DNA of 64,000 bases from Sedimentimonas flavescens (GCF_019264375.1 NZ_JAHVAI010000008.1:95181-159180), one strand, 5' to 3'; positions 43,831-54,227 are shown, counted from the stretch's first letter. Numbers and translations: made by a program. Notes: generated by a model not told the origin, from the letters alone.

Positions 43831-46800
43831 AATCTCCCGTCTTCTGGGGCGTGGCATTCAATTGGCGCCTGAACCGGAACGTCATTCTGCCGACTCCGCC
43901 CAGATCCCACCGATCCCGGATCGACGTTCGGAGAAACCCGCCGAACCACCCGGTTCCGCTCGCATTGTAGCTGTAGCGCAGAACGGTGCGGCTCCTCGTG
44001 AAGGAGGACCCGTCGAGCCAAATAGTCGGGAAACTCAGACTGATGCGCTTGAAGTTCGAGGACCGTTGACACCGTCTGAAGTGCGCATGATCCTAGCGGG
44101 AGCGATGGACAGCCTCGCGCAATTCGCTGCATCTCCTCGTCTTCATGCCACGGACGCAAAGGGGGACACACCGCTCCACATCGCAGCACGCCTTGGAAAT
44201 CTTGCGCTTTGTGATTTGTTCGTTGGTTCGGGTTCCGATCCCCGCGCCCTGAATAACGAACGGCAAACACCCGCCGACATCGCTCTCGAAGAGGGACACA
44301 GTCTCGCCGCGCAACTTCTGTACTCGCTTGTTGGCGAACCGCTACAGCCGGAACAGCTTCAAGGGGTTCGAGGGATTCCGAATGCCGGTATGACCGCAGC
44401 TACGCTCGAAGGCGCTTCCAGGGCGATATCTCCGACTGCAGGCGGATCGCCGCGAGATGATGCAGTTCTGAGGGCACGCGACGGGAGCTCGAACTCATCC
44501 TGGTCGGACGAGCGGGTCCAGCGTCTCAAGACACTCTGGGCCGAAGGCCAGAGCGCAAGTCAAATCGCGCGAGAGCTGGGTGGCGCAAGTCGCAATGCCG
44601 TCCTCAGCAAACTGTTTCGTCTCGGAATGCTGAACAAACCGCGCCCCGGCGTGGATTCACCAGAAGATCAACAGATACTCGTCGAATCCGACGACCTTTC
44701 GAACCCACCGGAAAAACCTGACGAATCCGCACCCCAGCCTTTCACTCATGCCGATGAACAGCTGTCGCAGAACATTCACGCCAAAACGCTGTGTCAATGG
44801 CACGCCGGTACGTTCTGGACTGGCGAGAGAATCGAGATTCTCAGACGGATGTGGTCGGACGGTCGAAGTGCCAGCGAGATCGCAAAGGCATTTGGAGGAG
44901 TTCTGACACCCGGTGCAGTGCTGTTTGAACTCCACAGACTTGGCATACATGAGCGCCCCAGAGGACAAACTGAACCGCTCGAGAATGCCCTCCCGGATTC
45001 CTTGCCAAAAGCAGAGTCGTCGCCCCCTGTCGAGCTTGCAAGAGATAGCGCGACATCAGGCAATCCGGTGCAGATGGCAGAACTCGAGGATCAATTGAGT
45101 TTCGAAGCCGAAGAAGAACCGGAAGTATTCTTCGACAAGACTGCAAACCAGACGGCCTCAGGAACATTCCTCGCGGTCCTTAACTCATCGCCGGCAGTCT
45201 TGGATAATGAGGACGCTGATTGGGAACTTGATCTTTCACCCGCACCGATCGCCGGAGAGGGCATCGGCTCCGGCGCTGCGGTGCCGACCGATCACGGTGG
45301 AGAAAGTGACTTCCTGCAGGTCCGGAACCGCGGCCGACAATCGTTCAAACGAGCAGTCGTCCAGACCAGCACACGGATGTCGATCGACCCGGACCTCTGC
45401 TTCAACTGGGCGGAAGAAATTCTGGCAAAGGGGCACTGCTCCCTCGACGATATCGACCGCCTCGTCGCCAGTTGCGAAGGGAATGGTGATCTCGAGGAAC
45501 TGAAAACCAACCTCCAGCGCAATCTTGAAGCAGCTGAATTCAACTTCAATCAGGTTCCGGGGCACGATGCCGTTCTCTGGGACTCTGCCTCGGACACTTC
45601 GTCCGACGACCTTGCTGACGCGATCGAGGCAGCACTTTCACGTCAGACGCGGCTGCCTGGCACACAGCGTTTCGTCATGGAGAAATCAGAAGAGCTGCAA
45701 CTGCTTGAGCCAATGATGCGGGCCAAGCAGGAACTCCAGCTGGGCATCCTTGCCTCCAAGACCGCTGTCGAAACGATCCTCGAAGTCATGGACAGAGTCC
45801 GCGACGGTTCGCGAGACCCCGGCTCGGTCTCCCTGAGAACCATAATTCTCTCGCGCCCGGGCCATGCAGAGACGTCCGAAGTATTGGCCGCCGCGGACGC
45901 CCTGAGGTCCTGGCACACTACCGGCCGGGTGATGGACGGCAAACGACGAAGAGAGGCACTTGCTGCGCTCGAGGCATTGGATCTCTCTCGGGCATTCCAA
46001 AAGGAGTTGGTCCGCAGACTGCAACAGTCCCCAGCGTGCCAAGCCGAGGCCAGTCAGCTGGAAGCCGAAATACTGATCTCCGAAGCTGCTACCGAGCACC
46101 TAATCCGCGAGCATCTGCCTTACGTCCGGCGGTTTGCCTCGCGGAACGTGGAGGAAGGCGAGGATCCAGAAGACGTGTTCCAGGTCGCGTTTATGGGTCT
46201 GCAGCGTTCCACAAGGCGATTTGATCCCGAGCGTGGCTATCGCTTCCTCATCTACGCCACTTACTGGATGCGACAGGCCATCACGCGATGGCGCGCTGAT
46301 GAAGGCGCGGCGATCCGCATCCCCGTGCATCGGAACGAGAAGATCACCAAGCTCGATCGCGCCCTCGAGAGGCTGGACGTTCGGGTCGGCGGTGCCGTCT
46401 CCGACCTCGAACTCGCCGAAGAGCTCGAATGGACAATCGACGAGGTCAGACAGTTCCGCAGCATCCCGCGTGAAGCCGAGTATCCCGAAAGCCTTGACGA
46501 CTGGGACGACCTGCTACCCGAGCCTGCGGGAGTGGATGTCTTCGACGAGGCAGAAACCGAAAGGATCGTGACAGACGCACTAGCTGAGCTGCCGGAACGT
46601 CAGGCTGATGTGATCCGGATGCGCTTTGGTATCGGGCGCGATTCTGACATGACCCTTGAGGAAATCGGTCAGATCTACGGCGTGACGCGCGAGCGCATTC
46701 GTCAGATCGAAGCGAAGGGCCTTGATCGCCTTTCCCACCCGGGCCGCAAGCGCCGGCTCCAGGAGTTGCTGGGCTACGACAGCAGCCGCGGTTCAAAGGG

Positions 46801-47029
46801 TTCATCTTCGACCGAGCGAGAGCAGCATAGCCCAGCGGAACCAGTAGAAAAGAGTCAAGTACTTACAACTTGGTCCGAGAGTCGAGTTGATCGCCTCAGA
46901 GAACTCTGGGCAGCCGGTATGAGCGCAAGTGAAATTGCGCAGGAACTGGGGGAAACCAGCCGGAATGCCGTAATTGGAAAGCTGAGCCGCCTCGGTCTGG
47001 CAGACTCTGACAGGGGGCAATGCCAATGA
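43814..47029 (+). CDS. Ankyrin-GcrA-like-sigma-70 fusion protein
   Basis: The 1071-residue protein has an unusual order of parts. Ankyrin repeats are at about 85-180 (KGDTPLHIAARLGNLALCDL). A GcrA-like helix-turn-helix is at 229-272 (SWSDERVQRLKTLWAEGQSA), with a second at 334-378 (FWTGERIEILRRMWSDGRSA). A sigma-70 core spans about 525-990, with region 2 near 765-832 (DPERGYRFLIYATYWMRQAI), region 3, and region 4 at 915-985 (MTLEEIGQIYGVTRERIRQI). A third GcrA-like domain lies at 1019-1064 (TTWSESRVDRLRELWAAGMS). GcrA normally binds methylated promoter DNA and sigma-70 region 2; here both are one chain. The gene overlaps its neighbours on both sides, so it is part of the Mza-like operon. Probable role: operon-specific sigma factor. 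Confidence 0.9.
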   Translation: MKFMDRISRLLGRGIQLAPEPERHSADSAQIPPIPDRRSEKPAEPPGSARIVAVAQNGAAPREGGPVEPNSRETQTDALEVRGPLTPSEVRMILAGAMDSLAQFAASPRLHATDAKGDTPLHIAARLGNLALCDLFVGSGSDPRALNNERQTPADIALEEGHSLAAQLLYSLVGEPLQPEQLQGVRGIPNAGMTAATLEGASRAISPTAGGSPRDDAVLRARDGSSNSSWSDERVQRLKTLWAEGQSASQIARELGGASRNAVLSKLFRLGMLNKPRPGVDSPEDQQILVESDDLSNPPEKPDESAPQPFTHADEQLSQNIHAKTLCQWHAGTFWTGERIEILRRMWSDGRSASEIAKAFGGVLTPGAVLFELHRLGIHERPRGQTEPLENALPDSLPKAESSPPVELARDSATSGNPVQMAELEDQLSFEAEEEPEVFFDKTANQTASGTFLAVLNSSPAVLDNEDADWELDLSPAPIAGEGIGSGAAVPTDHGGESDFLQVRNRGRQSFKRAVVQTSTRMSIDPDLCFNWAEEILAKGHCSLDDIDRLVASCEGNGDLEELKTNLQRNLEAAEFNFNQVPGHDAVLWDSASDTSSDDLADAIEAALSRQTRLPGTQRFVMEKSEELQLLEPMMRAKQELQLGILASKTAVETILEVMDRVRDGSRDPGSVSLRTIILSRPGHAETSEVLAAADALRSWHTTGRVMDGKRRREALAALEALDLSRAFQKELVRRLQQSPACQAEASQLEAEILISEAATEHLIREHLPYVRRFASRNVEEGEDPEDVFQVAFMGLQRSTRRFDPERGYRFLIYATYWMRQAITRWRADEGAAIRIPVHRNEKITKLDRALERLDVRVGGAVSDLELAEELEWTIDEVRQFRSIPREAEYPESLDDWDDLLPEPAGVDVFDEAETERIVTDALAELPERQADVIRMRFGIGRDSDMTLEEIGQIYGVTRERIRQIEAKGLDRLSHPGRKRRLQELLGYDSSRGSKGSSSTEREQHSPAEPVEKSQVLTTWSESRVDRLRELWAAGMSASEIAQELGETSRNAVIGKLSRLGLADSDRGQCQ

Positions 47030-48528
47030 CCGTGAGAAATGCTCCCCCGCATGCCGGTTCGATGCTCGAATCTTTGCGTGGGCTCGGCTACGCGGCTCCC
47101 ACCGCACTTGCCGATCTGGTTGACAATTCCATCGCTGCAAATGCACGCGACGTCGCCGTTCATCTTGAGTGGGCCGGTACAGAGAGCTGGGTAAGAATCG
47201 TCGATGATGGCGACGGCATGGACGACGCGGCTCTGGAGGCCGGCATGCGCCTTGGCGCTCGCGATCCGAGGGCTGAACGCGCCGCCACCGACCTCGGGCG
47301 CTTCGGGCTGGGCCTAAAGACGGCCAGCTTCTCTCAGGCTCGTCGCCTCACCGTCGCCAGTCGGAAGGAAGGTGGACCGGTCGTCTGCCTGCGCTGGGAC
47401 CTCGATCTCATCGGTCAGGAACCCGGGGCCGATTGGCCGCTCTTCGAGGGACCGTCGCCGGGATCAGAGCATTTGCTTGCGCCGTTGGACCAGATGGCCC
47501 ACGGCACCGTCGTACTCTGGGAGAAACTGGACCGTATCGTGACGGATGGCTTCGCGCCCACCGACATGATCGAGCTCGCGGATCGCGTGGAGGCGCATCT
47601 TGCGATGACCTTCCATCGCCTCATCGATGGCCAACTGCCCATGCTGCGCCTCTCGCTCAATGGCCGAGGATTGAAGCCTTGGGATCCGTACCTCCTCGGT
47701 CATCCCGGCAAGGCGCTCGAAAGCCCCGAGTATCGGATCCTCCACACCACCGGTGTGACCGTGCAATGCCATGTCCTTCCGCATCGCGACATGCTCAAGC
47801 CTGCCGAGCAGGAAGCGGCGGCGGGGCCCGGAGGATGGACGCAGCAGGAGGGCTTCTACGTCTACCGCAACAAGCGTCTCCTTCTCGCTGGGGGTTGGCT
47901 TGGCCTCGGCGATGGCGGCAAGCCATGGCCGCGCGATGAAGCTCACAGGCTCGCTCGTATCCGGCTCGACATACCGAACAGCGCGGATGCCGATTGGAAG
48001 ATCAATGTCCTGAAATCGACGGCCAGCCCCCCGGTGCGCTTGCGATCCCAGCTTCATCGTCTCGCAACAGAAACACGCGACACGGCGCGGCGGGTCTTCG
48101 CCCACCGAGGACACGTGACCCCGGCCTCAGGCACGCGCCCGAACGCAGTCGCCGAAGCCTGGCAAGTGCGGCGTTCGGCACAAGGAACGTCTTACCGGAT
48201 CGCTCGTGACCATGATCTTCTCGCCTCGATCCTCGATCGCGCCGGCCCACTCAAGCCCGACATCCTCGCTCTTCTGAGGCTGATCGAAGAGACGGTGCCC
48301 GTGCAGCGTATCTGGCTGGATACGGCGGAAGACAAGGAGACGCCGAGAACTGGTTTCACCGGAGCGGCCGAGAACGAGGTGATGGAGACCCTGTCCTCGA
48401 TGTTTGAAGCACTAGTGAAGTTCCGCGGGCTCAGCCCGACCGAGGCGCGCGAGCGGCTCGGTCGCACGCCCCCATTCGACCGGCACCTCGACCTGGTTGC
48501 AGCCCTTGAAGCGAAAGACACGCAATGA
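47020..48528 (+). CDS. MORC/MutL-type GHKL ATPase (Mza-like)
   Basis: This 502-residue ATPase has the GHKL nucleotide site: N-box DLVDNSIAANA (about residues 31-41), G1 IVDDGDGMDD (about 61-70), and G2 lid GRFGLGLKTASFS (about 91-103). Lacking the MutL endonuclease part, it matches the MORC-like ATPases described in restriction-type operons together with Z1, DUF4420 and AIPR. ATP-driven dimer closing on DNA is the expected action. Starts at 47020 or 47026 are both possible after AGGGGGC. It overlaps the sigma fusion by 10 bp and the Z1 gene by 4 bp. Confidence 0.88.
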   Translation: MPMTVRNAPPHAGSMLESLRGLGYAAPTALADLVDNSIAANARDVAVHLEWAGTESWVRIVDDGDGMDDAALEAGMRLGARDPRAERAATDLGRFGLGLKTASFSQARRLTVASRKEGGPVVCLRWDLDLIGQEPGADWPLFEGPSPGSEHLLAPLDQMAHGTVVLWEKLDRIVTDGFAPTDMIELADRVEAHLAMTFHRLIDGQLPMLRLSLNGRGLKPWDPYLLGHPGKALESPEYRILHTTGVTVQCHVLPHRDMLKPAEQEAAAGPGGWTQQEGFYVYRNKRLLLAGGWLGLGDGGKPWPRDEAHRLARIRLDIPNSADADWKINVLKSTASPPVRLRSQLHRLATETRDTARRVFAHRGHVTPASGTRPNAVAEAWQVRRSAQGTSYRIARDHDLLASILDRAGPLKPDILALLRLIEETVPVQRIWLDTAEDKETPRTGFTGAAENEVMETLSSMFEALVKFRGLSPTEARERLGRTPPFDRHLDLVAALEAKDTQ

Positions 48529-51392
48529 CGATTTCAAACCAGAAGGCCTTCGATTCAATTCTTTCCATGGCCCAGAACATGCTCCGCCTTGCTGCGGAAC
48601 GCGCTCAGAGCCCTGTCACACCGGAAATGATCGAGAAGGAGCTGACCAAGCTGTCGATCATGATGGAGGATGATTTCGCCCTTGTTGATCGGGACGCGCT
48701 GGTTGACGAACTGATCCGCCGTTCAAGCCGCACGGTGGGCGAGAACGCCACCCTGTCGAGCGGTGAGGACCATGTCGCCTGGCTTGATGCAGAAAGGAAG
48801 AAGGGCTGGACCTATTGGCAGCGTTACTCGGAGTACATGGAAGCGCGCATCCCCTGGACGGCCCTCGATGCTCTCGACGTCGCCACTGACGAAGTCCTTT
48901 CGCAGCTCGAGGACCCGACCCGGGAAGGTGCATGGGATCGTCGCGGCCTGGTCGTGGGCCACGTCCAGTCGGGGAAGACAGGCAACTATACCGGACTGAT
49001 CTGCAAGGCTGCCGACGCCGGTTACAAGATCATCATCGTGCTTGCCGGCCTGCACAACAACCTGAGAGCACAGACCCAGATCCGCCTTGACGAGGGGTTT
49101 CTCGGTTTTGCCACCATCGCGGATGCTGACGAGCTCCCAACAGTGGGGGTCGGACTGATCGACAAGGACATGTCGGTCCGTCCCAATGCTGCAACGAATC
49201 GGAGCGACAAGGGCGACTTCAACACGGCCGTTGCCGCGAAGATGAACGTCAGCCCGGAACAACGACCGTGGTTGTTCGTCGTCAAGAAGAACAAGACGGT
49301 GCTGGAGCGCCTGCTGCACTGGATCCGCAACCGTGTGGCCAATCACGTCGACCCCGTAACAGGTCGCAAACTCGTCACCAACCTGCCTCTCCTAGTGATC
49401 GACGACGAGTCCGATCACGGATCTGTCGACACCGGTGAAGATGTCGTGGACGAGTTCGGCAACCCGGATCTCGAGCACGAGCCCAAGACGATCAACAGGT
49501 TGATCCGGTCGATCCTCCACCATTTCTCGCGGAAGGCCTATGTCGGTTACACGGCGACACCCTTTGCGAACATCTTCATTCATGACCGCGGGGAGACTCA
49601 GGAGCACGGACCGGACCTCTTCCCCGCAGCCTTCATCACCAGCCTTGCGGCACCATCGAATTATGTCGGACCGGGCCGTGTCTTCGGATCAGCTTCCAGC
49701 ACGCCGGAAGACCTGCCTCTGGTGCGCCGGCTTTCGGACGATGAGTTCCAGCCGTGGATGCCGCCAAGACACAAGAACGGCTACCGGCCACGATGGCAGG
49801 GGGAGGACCGTGTGCCGAACTCGCTCGCAGAAGCGATCCGCTCCTTCGTCTATGCCTGTGCCGTGAGGAAGCTGCGCGGACAGGGCAGCAAACACTCCTC
49901 GATGCTCATCCACGTTACCCGCTTCACCTCGGTACAGAACGCTGTGGTCAACCAGGTCGCAGAGTACGTGCGGGATCTGAAGGGCCGCTACACTCGCGGC
50001 ATCGAGCTTGCGGCCCTCGAGGCGTCCATGCGCAAGGAATATGAAAATACCTTCCGACCAGGCATGAAGGGAATCCGCTCTGCACTCGTTGAAGGTGAAA
50101 CGTTGGAGGATTTCTCTTGGGAGGACATTCGTACCGTCCTCCCCGACATCCTTTCCGACATTCGCGTGCGCGAGATCAACGGCACGGCCAAGGATGCACT
50201 CGACTATGCCGAGAACGATGGCACCGGCCTCAAGGTGATTGCCATCGGCGGCGACAAGTTGGCGCGTGGTCTGACGCTCGAAGGTCTCTGTACGAGCTAC
50301 TTCCTTCGGACCGCGCGCATGTACGACACGCTCATGCAAATGGGGCGCTGGTTCGGCTACCGCGACGGCTACCTCGATGTCTGCCGCCTCTACACATCAC
50401 AGGAAATGGTGGAGTGGTTCGGCCATATAGCCGACGCCGCCGAAGAGTTGCGCCAGGAGTTCGACAACATGGTCGCGGCCGGCGCCACGCCAAAACAGTT
50501 CGGTCTGCGGGTGAAATCGCATTCGGTGCTGACGGTCACCTCTCGGGCCAAGATGCGAAACGCTCGCGCAATGAAGCTGACCTATTCGGGCGACCTTCTG
50601 CAGACGATCGTGTTTCCCAACCGCAAGGACGACATCACGGCGAACTTCAATGCTACAGATCGGTTCATCAACGCACTCGGTCCATCGACGGATCTGAACG
50701 ATCAGCATTTCGTTCCACAAGGTCAGAAGTGGAACGGTCACCTCTGGCGAGACGTACCGGCTCTGAGCGTCATCTCGTTCCTTCGGGATTACAGGACCCA
50801 CCCCGCCAGCTTCCGGATCATGAGTCCGCTGATCGCGGACTTCATCGAGGAGATGAACAAGGATCTTGAGTTGACGAACTGGACGATCGCACTGATCGGC
50901 AAGGACAGCGGCCCGGATGACAAGCACCGCTCAGCAGGTGGTTGTTCGGTCAACATGCTCCAGCGCAAGCGCACGACTGAACATGCGGATCGATACTCGA
51001 TCAAGACCCTGATCTCGCCTCGCGATCAGGCCATCGATCTGACCGAGGCGGAATGGAAGGCAGCGCTCGATCTCAGCCAGAAGACCTGGCGCAACGACAC
51101 GGATCGAAACGAAGGCAAGGAGCCGCCCTCCGAACCGAGAGGCCCACAGATCCGTCACGTACTCGGGGAAGGCATCGCCGAAGCGGGCATTCCGGCTCGC
51201 CGGGAACGCGGCCTGCTCATGCTCTATCTGCTCGATCCCGAGGGTGCGGGTGTCGATGAACTGAGGAGTGCCGATCCCGTCGTCGCCTGGGCCATCAGTT
51301 TTCCGTCAAGCACTTCCGAGAGAAGGGTCTCCAACTCGAGGTACATCGCCAACAGCGTTCTATGGGGAGGCCTCAATGACTGGGTGGACTGA
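48525..51392 (+). CDS. Z1-domain superfamily II helicase/ATPase
   Basis: This 955-residue protein has Walker A GHVQSGKTGNYTGLI (about residues 145-159), Walker B-like LLVIDDESDHGSVD (about 290-303), YVGYTATPFANI (about 338-349), and distal motifs GGDKLARGLTLEGL and MQMGRWFGYRDGYLDVCRLY (about 604-623). These define the Z1 domain (PF10593), an SF2-type ATPase found with MORC, DUF4420 and AIPR proteins in predicted restriction systems. It is expected to translocate on or remodel DNA. It overlaps both neighbours, by 4 bp and 17 bp. Confidence 0.9.
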   Translation: MTISNQKAFDSILSMAQNMLRLAAERAQSPVTPEMIEKELTKLSIMMEDDFALVDRDALVDELIRRSSRTVGENATLSSGEDHVAWLDAERKKGWTYWQRYSEYMEARIPWTALDALDVATDEVLSQLEDPTREGAWDRRGLVVGHVQSGKTGNYTGLICKAADAGYKIIIVLAGLHNNLRAQTQIRLDEGFLGFATIADADELPTVGVGLIDKDMSVRPNAATNRSDKGDFNTAVAAKMNVSPEQRPWLFVVKKNKTVLERLLHWIRNRVANHVDPVTGRKLVTNLPLLVIDDESDHGSVDTGEDVVDEFGNPDLEHEPKTINRLIRSILHHFSRKAYVGYTATPFANIFIHDRGETQEHGPDLFPAAFITSLAAPSNYVGPGRVFGSASSTPEDLPLVRRLSDDEFQPWMPPRHKNGYRPRWQGEDRVPNSLAEAIRSFVYACAVRKLRGQGSKHSSMLIHVTRFTSVQNAVVNQVAEYVRDLKGRYTRGIELAALEASMRKEYENTFRPGMKGIRSALVEGETLEDFSWEDIRTVLPDILSDIRVREINGTAKDALDYAENDGTGLKVIAIGGDKLARGLTLEGLCTSYFLRTARMYDTLMQMGRWFGYRDGYLDVCRLYTSQEMVEWFGHIADAAEELRQEFDNMVAAGATPKQFGLRVKSHSVLTVTSRAKMRNARAMKLTYSGDLLQTIVFPNRKDDITANFNATDRFINALGPSTDLNDQHFVPQGQKWNGHLWRDVPALSVISFLRDYRTHPASFRIMSPLIADFIEEMNKDLELTNWTIALIGKDSGPDDKHRSAGGCSVNMLQRKRTTEHADRYSIKTLISPRDQAIDLTEAEWKAALDLSQKTWRNDTDRNEGKEPPSEPRGPQIRHVLGEGIAEAGIPARRERGLLMLYLLDPEGAGVDELRSADPVVAWAISFPSSTSERRVSNSRYIANSVLWGGLNDWVD

Positions 51393-52380
51393 AGATGGGA
51401 TTGCGCGCGCCTGGCGAGCGCTCGCACGGCAGGAAGCGGCGGAAGACTGGCGATTTGTGCATCTCACTGACGTGGGCGCCGTCTCGGTTGAGGCGGGGTG
51501 TCACTTCCCTCTCGGACGGGAGGCGTTGATCGTCTCCTTTCCGGGATCGTGGCCGGTGAACCCGGCAAAGCTTCCTGAAGGCAAGGGCTTCGACGTATCC
51601 TGCATCGAGGGTCAGTCCGCATTCGCAGGCAAGACGGCGATTGCTCTCGTCAGACGGCCGGAGGGCTCCCCCGACATCTTCGCCATCATGGTCGTTGATG
51701 TCTTGAGAACTCTGGAGGCAGCAGCCAACAGCGCGGGCCGCGATGTCATGGAGACCTTCCTCGAACGGGTAAGGGAGTGGCAGGCGTTCATGGCTCGAAC
51801 CCACCGCCCTCTTTCGTCCGATGCACAGATCGGCCTGCTCGGCGAACTCTGGATGCTCAGGCTGCTCACGGACACCTCCCTCGGAGCCGGTGCTCTCGAC
51901 TGCTGGCAGGGACCGTTGCGGGCTGCACAGGATTTCCACGTTCGGGGTGGCGCGATAGAGGTGAAGAGCACGGTCCGGACCGGGAGCTTCCTTGCGCGGA
52001 TCAACAGCATCGAGCAGCTGGATGGCGACAGAGCTCCCATCTTCCTTTGCGCCTTCCGCTTCGAGGAAAATACGGACGGGTTCTCGCTTGTCGACCTCGT
52101 GTCTGAACTCCGCGAGAGGTTTGGACTGGCCGGAGTTCAGCGCGGCTTCGAGGCATTGCTCATGGTGATGGGATACCTCGAAGAGCATGCACTGCTCTAC
52201 GGCCGAACGCTGGCATTGAAGGATGCAAGGACATTCCGTTCGGAAGGTGACATGCCGCGCCTCATGCGTGCCTCCTTGCCAGCCGCCATCCGTTCAGCCG
52301 CCTATGTACTCGACCTCGATGCCTTGGAAGTCCCTTCAATTGGGATTCCGGAGCTGATCAACGAATTTGGACTGGAATGA
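51376..52380 (+). CDS. DUF4420 PD-(D/E)XK nuclease (Mza-like)
   Basis: This 334-residue protein has the family core: LLGELWMLRLL (about 156-166), AQDFHVRGGAIEVKSTVRTG (about 184-203) with the Asp and E-x-K of the PD-(D/E)XK fold, then a beta-rich C-terminal region. The ATG at 51376 follows TGGGGAGG and overlaps the Z1 stop by 17 bp; a longer frame is rejected because it lies inside Z1. It is the likely DNA-cutting subunit of the operon. The metal site is intact by eye. Confidence 0.87.
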   Translation: MTGWTEDGIARAWRALARQEAAEDWRFVHLTDVGAVSVEAGCHFPLGREALIVSFPGSWPVNPAKLPEGKGFDVSCIEGQSAFAGKTAIALVRRPEGSPDIFAIMVVDVLRTLEAAANSAGRDVMETFLERVREWQAFMARTHRPLSSDAQIGLLGELWMLRLLTDTSLGAGALDCWQGPLRAAQDFHVRGGAIEVKSTVRTGSFLARINSIEQLDGDRAPIFLCAFRFEENTDGFSLVDLVSELRERFGLAGVQRGFEALLMVMGYLEEHALLYGRTLALKDARTFRSEGDMPRLMRASLPAAIRSAAYVLDLDALEVPSIGIPELINEFGLE

Positions 52381-52381
52381 C

Positions 52382-54190
52382 ATGAGCCTCGAAGAGTTTC
52401 ACCGCAACTTTCGATCCGACCTGCAGACCATCATCGCCGAGCGTGTGGAGGCCGGCGAAGGCCCATTTCCTTCGGATGAGCTCGTCTTTGCGGAAATGGT
52501 CATGGAGCATGTCGCAGAAACAGGGATTTGCGAGGCACCAACCGTTTGCCACTGGAGCGGCAAGGTCGGAAACGCCAAACTCCGCATTACGGGCTATGCG
52601 CTCAGTTCTGATGAAACGTCTCTCGACCTCTTCGTGACCCACTATTTCGGGACTGACGAGCTGAACGATCTCAAGGACTCGGATGCGACAGCAACCGCAA
52701 GCGAGGGCGTTCGCTTTCTCTTTCGTGCGGCCAGCGGCAACCTCGACGCAAGAATTGATCCGACCCATCCGGTCAGGGACCTTGTGGCAACCATTCGCTC
52801 TCGCTGGGGAGAAATCGACCGACTTCGTGTTTTCGTAATTACGGACGGCAAAACAAAGACCAAACGGTTCTCGAACAAGGAGGTTCACCAGAAGATGGTA
52901 GCTGTCGAGGCCATGGATATGGAGAGGCTGTTCCGCCACACCGAGGGCAAGCCTCGCGACGAACTCTCCGTCAGTCTTGTTCAGTCGATCGGTCGCCCGC
53001 TGCCTTGTGTCCATGTCCCCGATCCCGATGCCGACTATGAGTACGCGCTGACGGCAATTCCGGGACAGCTCATTCGCGACCTGTACCTGCGTTTCGGGAC
53101 GCGATTGCTGGAAGCAAATGTTCGCACTTTCTTGGGGGCCAGCCGAAAGAAATCCGTGAACAACGGCATCGTCGAGACGCTCCGAAAGGAGCCGGAGCAC
53201 TTCCTCGCCTTCAACAATGGCCTCGTACTTGTCTGCGACGAAGCGGCCTTCGAGCGGACTGAGGACGGGGACCTAGGCCTGTCTTTCCTGAAGGGGCTGC
53301 AGATTGTGAATGGCGGCCAGACGACCTCGACCATCTACTTCTCATCCCGCGACGATCGCACCATCGATCTCAGCCATGTAATGGTCCCTGCGAAGATCAT
53401 CATCCTCAAGGGGTCGCAGGACGAAGCGCGCGAGAGACTTATCAGCAACGTTTCCCGCTATGCGAACAGTCAGAACGCGGTGAAAATGTCCGACCTGTCG
53501 GCGAACCGCCCGTTCCATCGAGAGCTTGAGAAACTCGCGAACGAAACGTGGTGCCCCGACGGTGCAACGCGATGGTTCTACGAGCGCGCAGCCGGCGCCT
53601 ATAACGTCATGCTGCTCAGAGAAGGCACCACACCAGCAAAAAGGCGAAATCTGAAGGAGATGATCCCGCCGAAGCGCAAGCTGACAAAGAACGACATCGC
53701 CAAGTATCATGAAGCGTGGCGCTGCAAGCCGAACCAGGTCGCAATGGCTGGTGAAAAGAACTTCGCGGCCTTCATGGCTGCTCTCGATGACGATCCGAAC
53801 ATTGTGCCCAACCCACTCGATGCCCGCTGGTATCGAGCGATGATCGCCAAGGTTGTTCTTTTCAAGGCAATCGAGAGCATGATCAAGACCAAGGAAGCAA
53901 AGGAGGTGTTTCGCCAAGGATGGGTCAACATCGCAACCTACGTCGTTTCAGTGGTCGCTGACAGACTTGGCGACAGGCTCGACCTCGAACAGATCTGGAT
54001 GCGGCAAGGGATTTCAGGTGGTCTGCGCGACCTGCTCTGGGATTGGGCCGTTGTCGTAAATTCAGAGTTCAATAGGATCGCTCCGGGTCAACAGTTCTCT
54101 GAGGTAGCAAAACGAGCGGATACGTGGGCAAAGGTGAAGAATGCTGATCTTAAATTGGATCGCAGCGGCATCCCGGAGCTTGGGCGATGA
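52382..54190 (+). CDS. AIPR protein (abortive-infection phage-resistance family)
   Basis: This 602-residue protein carries the AIPR landmarks: RTFLGASRKKSVNNGIVETL (about residues 247-266), FLAFNNGLVLVCDEA, and LQIVNGGQTTSTIYFS (about 306-321). AIPR (PF10592) is named for proteins linked to abortive infection and is a standard partner of Z1 and DUF4420. The ATG 1 bp after the DUF4420 stop is chosen; an in-frame TTG at 52367 is the alternative. It ends the operon. Its biochemical action is unknown, perhaps recognition or nucleic-acid binding. Confidence 0.87.
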   Translation: MSLEEFHRNFRSDLQTIIAERVEAGEGPFPSDELVFAEMVMEHVAETGICEAPTVCHWSGKVGNAKLRITGYALSSDETSLDLFVTHYFGTDELNDLKDSDATATASEGVRFLFRAASGNLDARIDPTHPVRDLVATIRSRWGEIDRLRVFVITDGKTKTKRFSNKEVHQKMVAVEAMDMERLFRHTEGKPRDELSVSLVQSIGRPLPCVHVPDPDADYEYALTAIPGQLIRDLYLRFGTRLLEANVRTFLGASRKKSVNNGIVETLRKEPEHFLAFNNGLVLVCDEAAFERTEDGDLGLSFLKGLQIVNGGQTTSTIYFSSRDDRTIDLSHVMVPAKIIILKGSQDEARERLISNVSRYANSQNAVKMSDLSANRPFHRELEKLANETWCPDGATRWFYERAAGAYNVMLLREGTTPAKRRNLKEMIPPKRKLTKNDIAKYHEAWRCKPNQVAMAGEKNFAAFMAALDDDPNIVPNPLDARWYRAMIAKVVLFKAIESMIKTKEAKEVFRQGWVNIATYVVSVVADRLGDRLDLEQIWMRQGISGGLRDLLWDWAVVVNSEFNRIAPGQQFSEVAKRADTWAKVKNADLKLDRSGIPELGR

Positions 54191-54227
54191 CTCCTCTTGA
54201 AGCCACATAGGGAACGGAAGACGAAGA

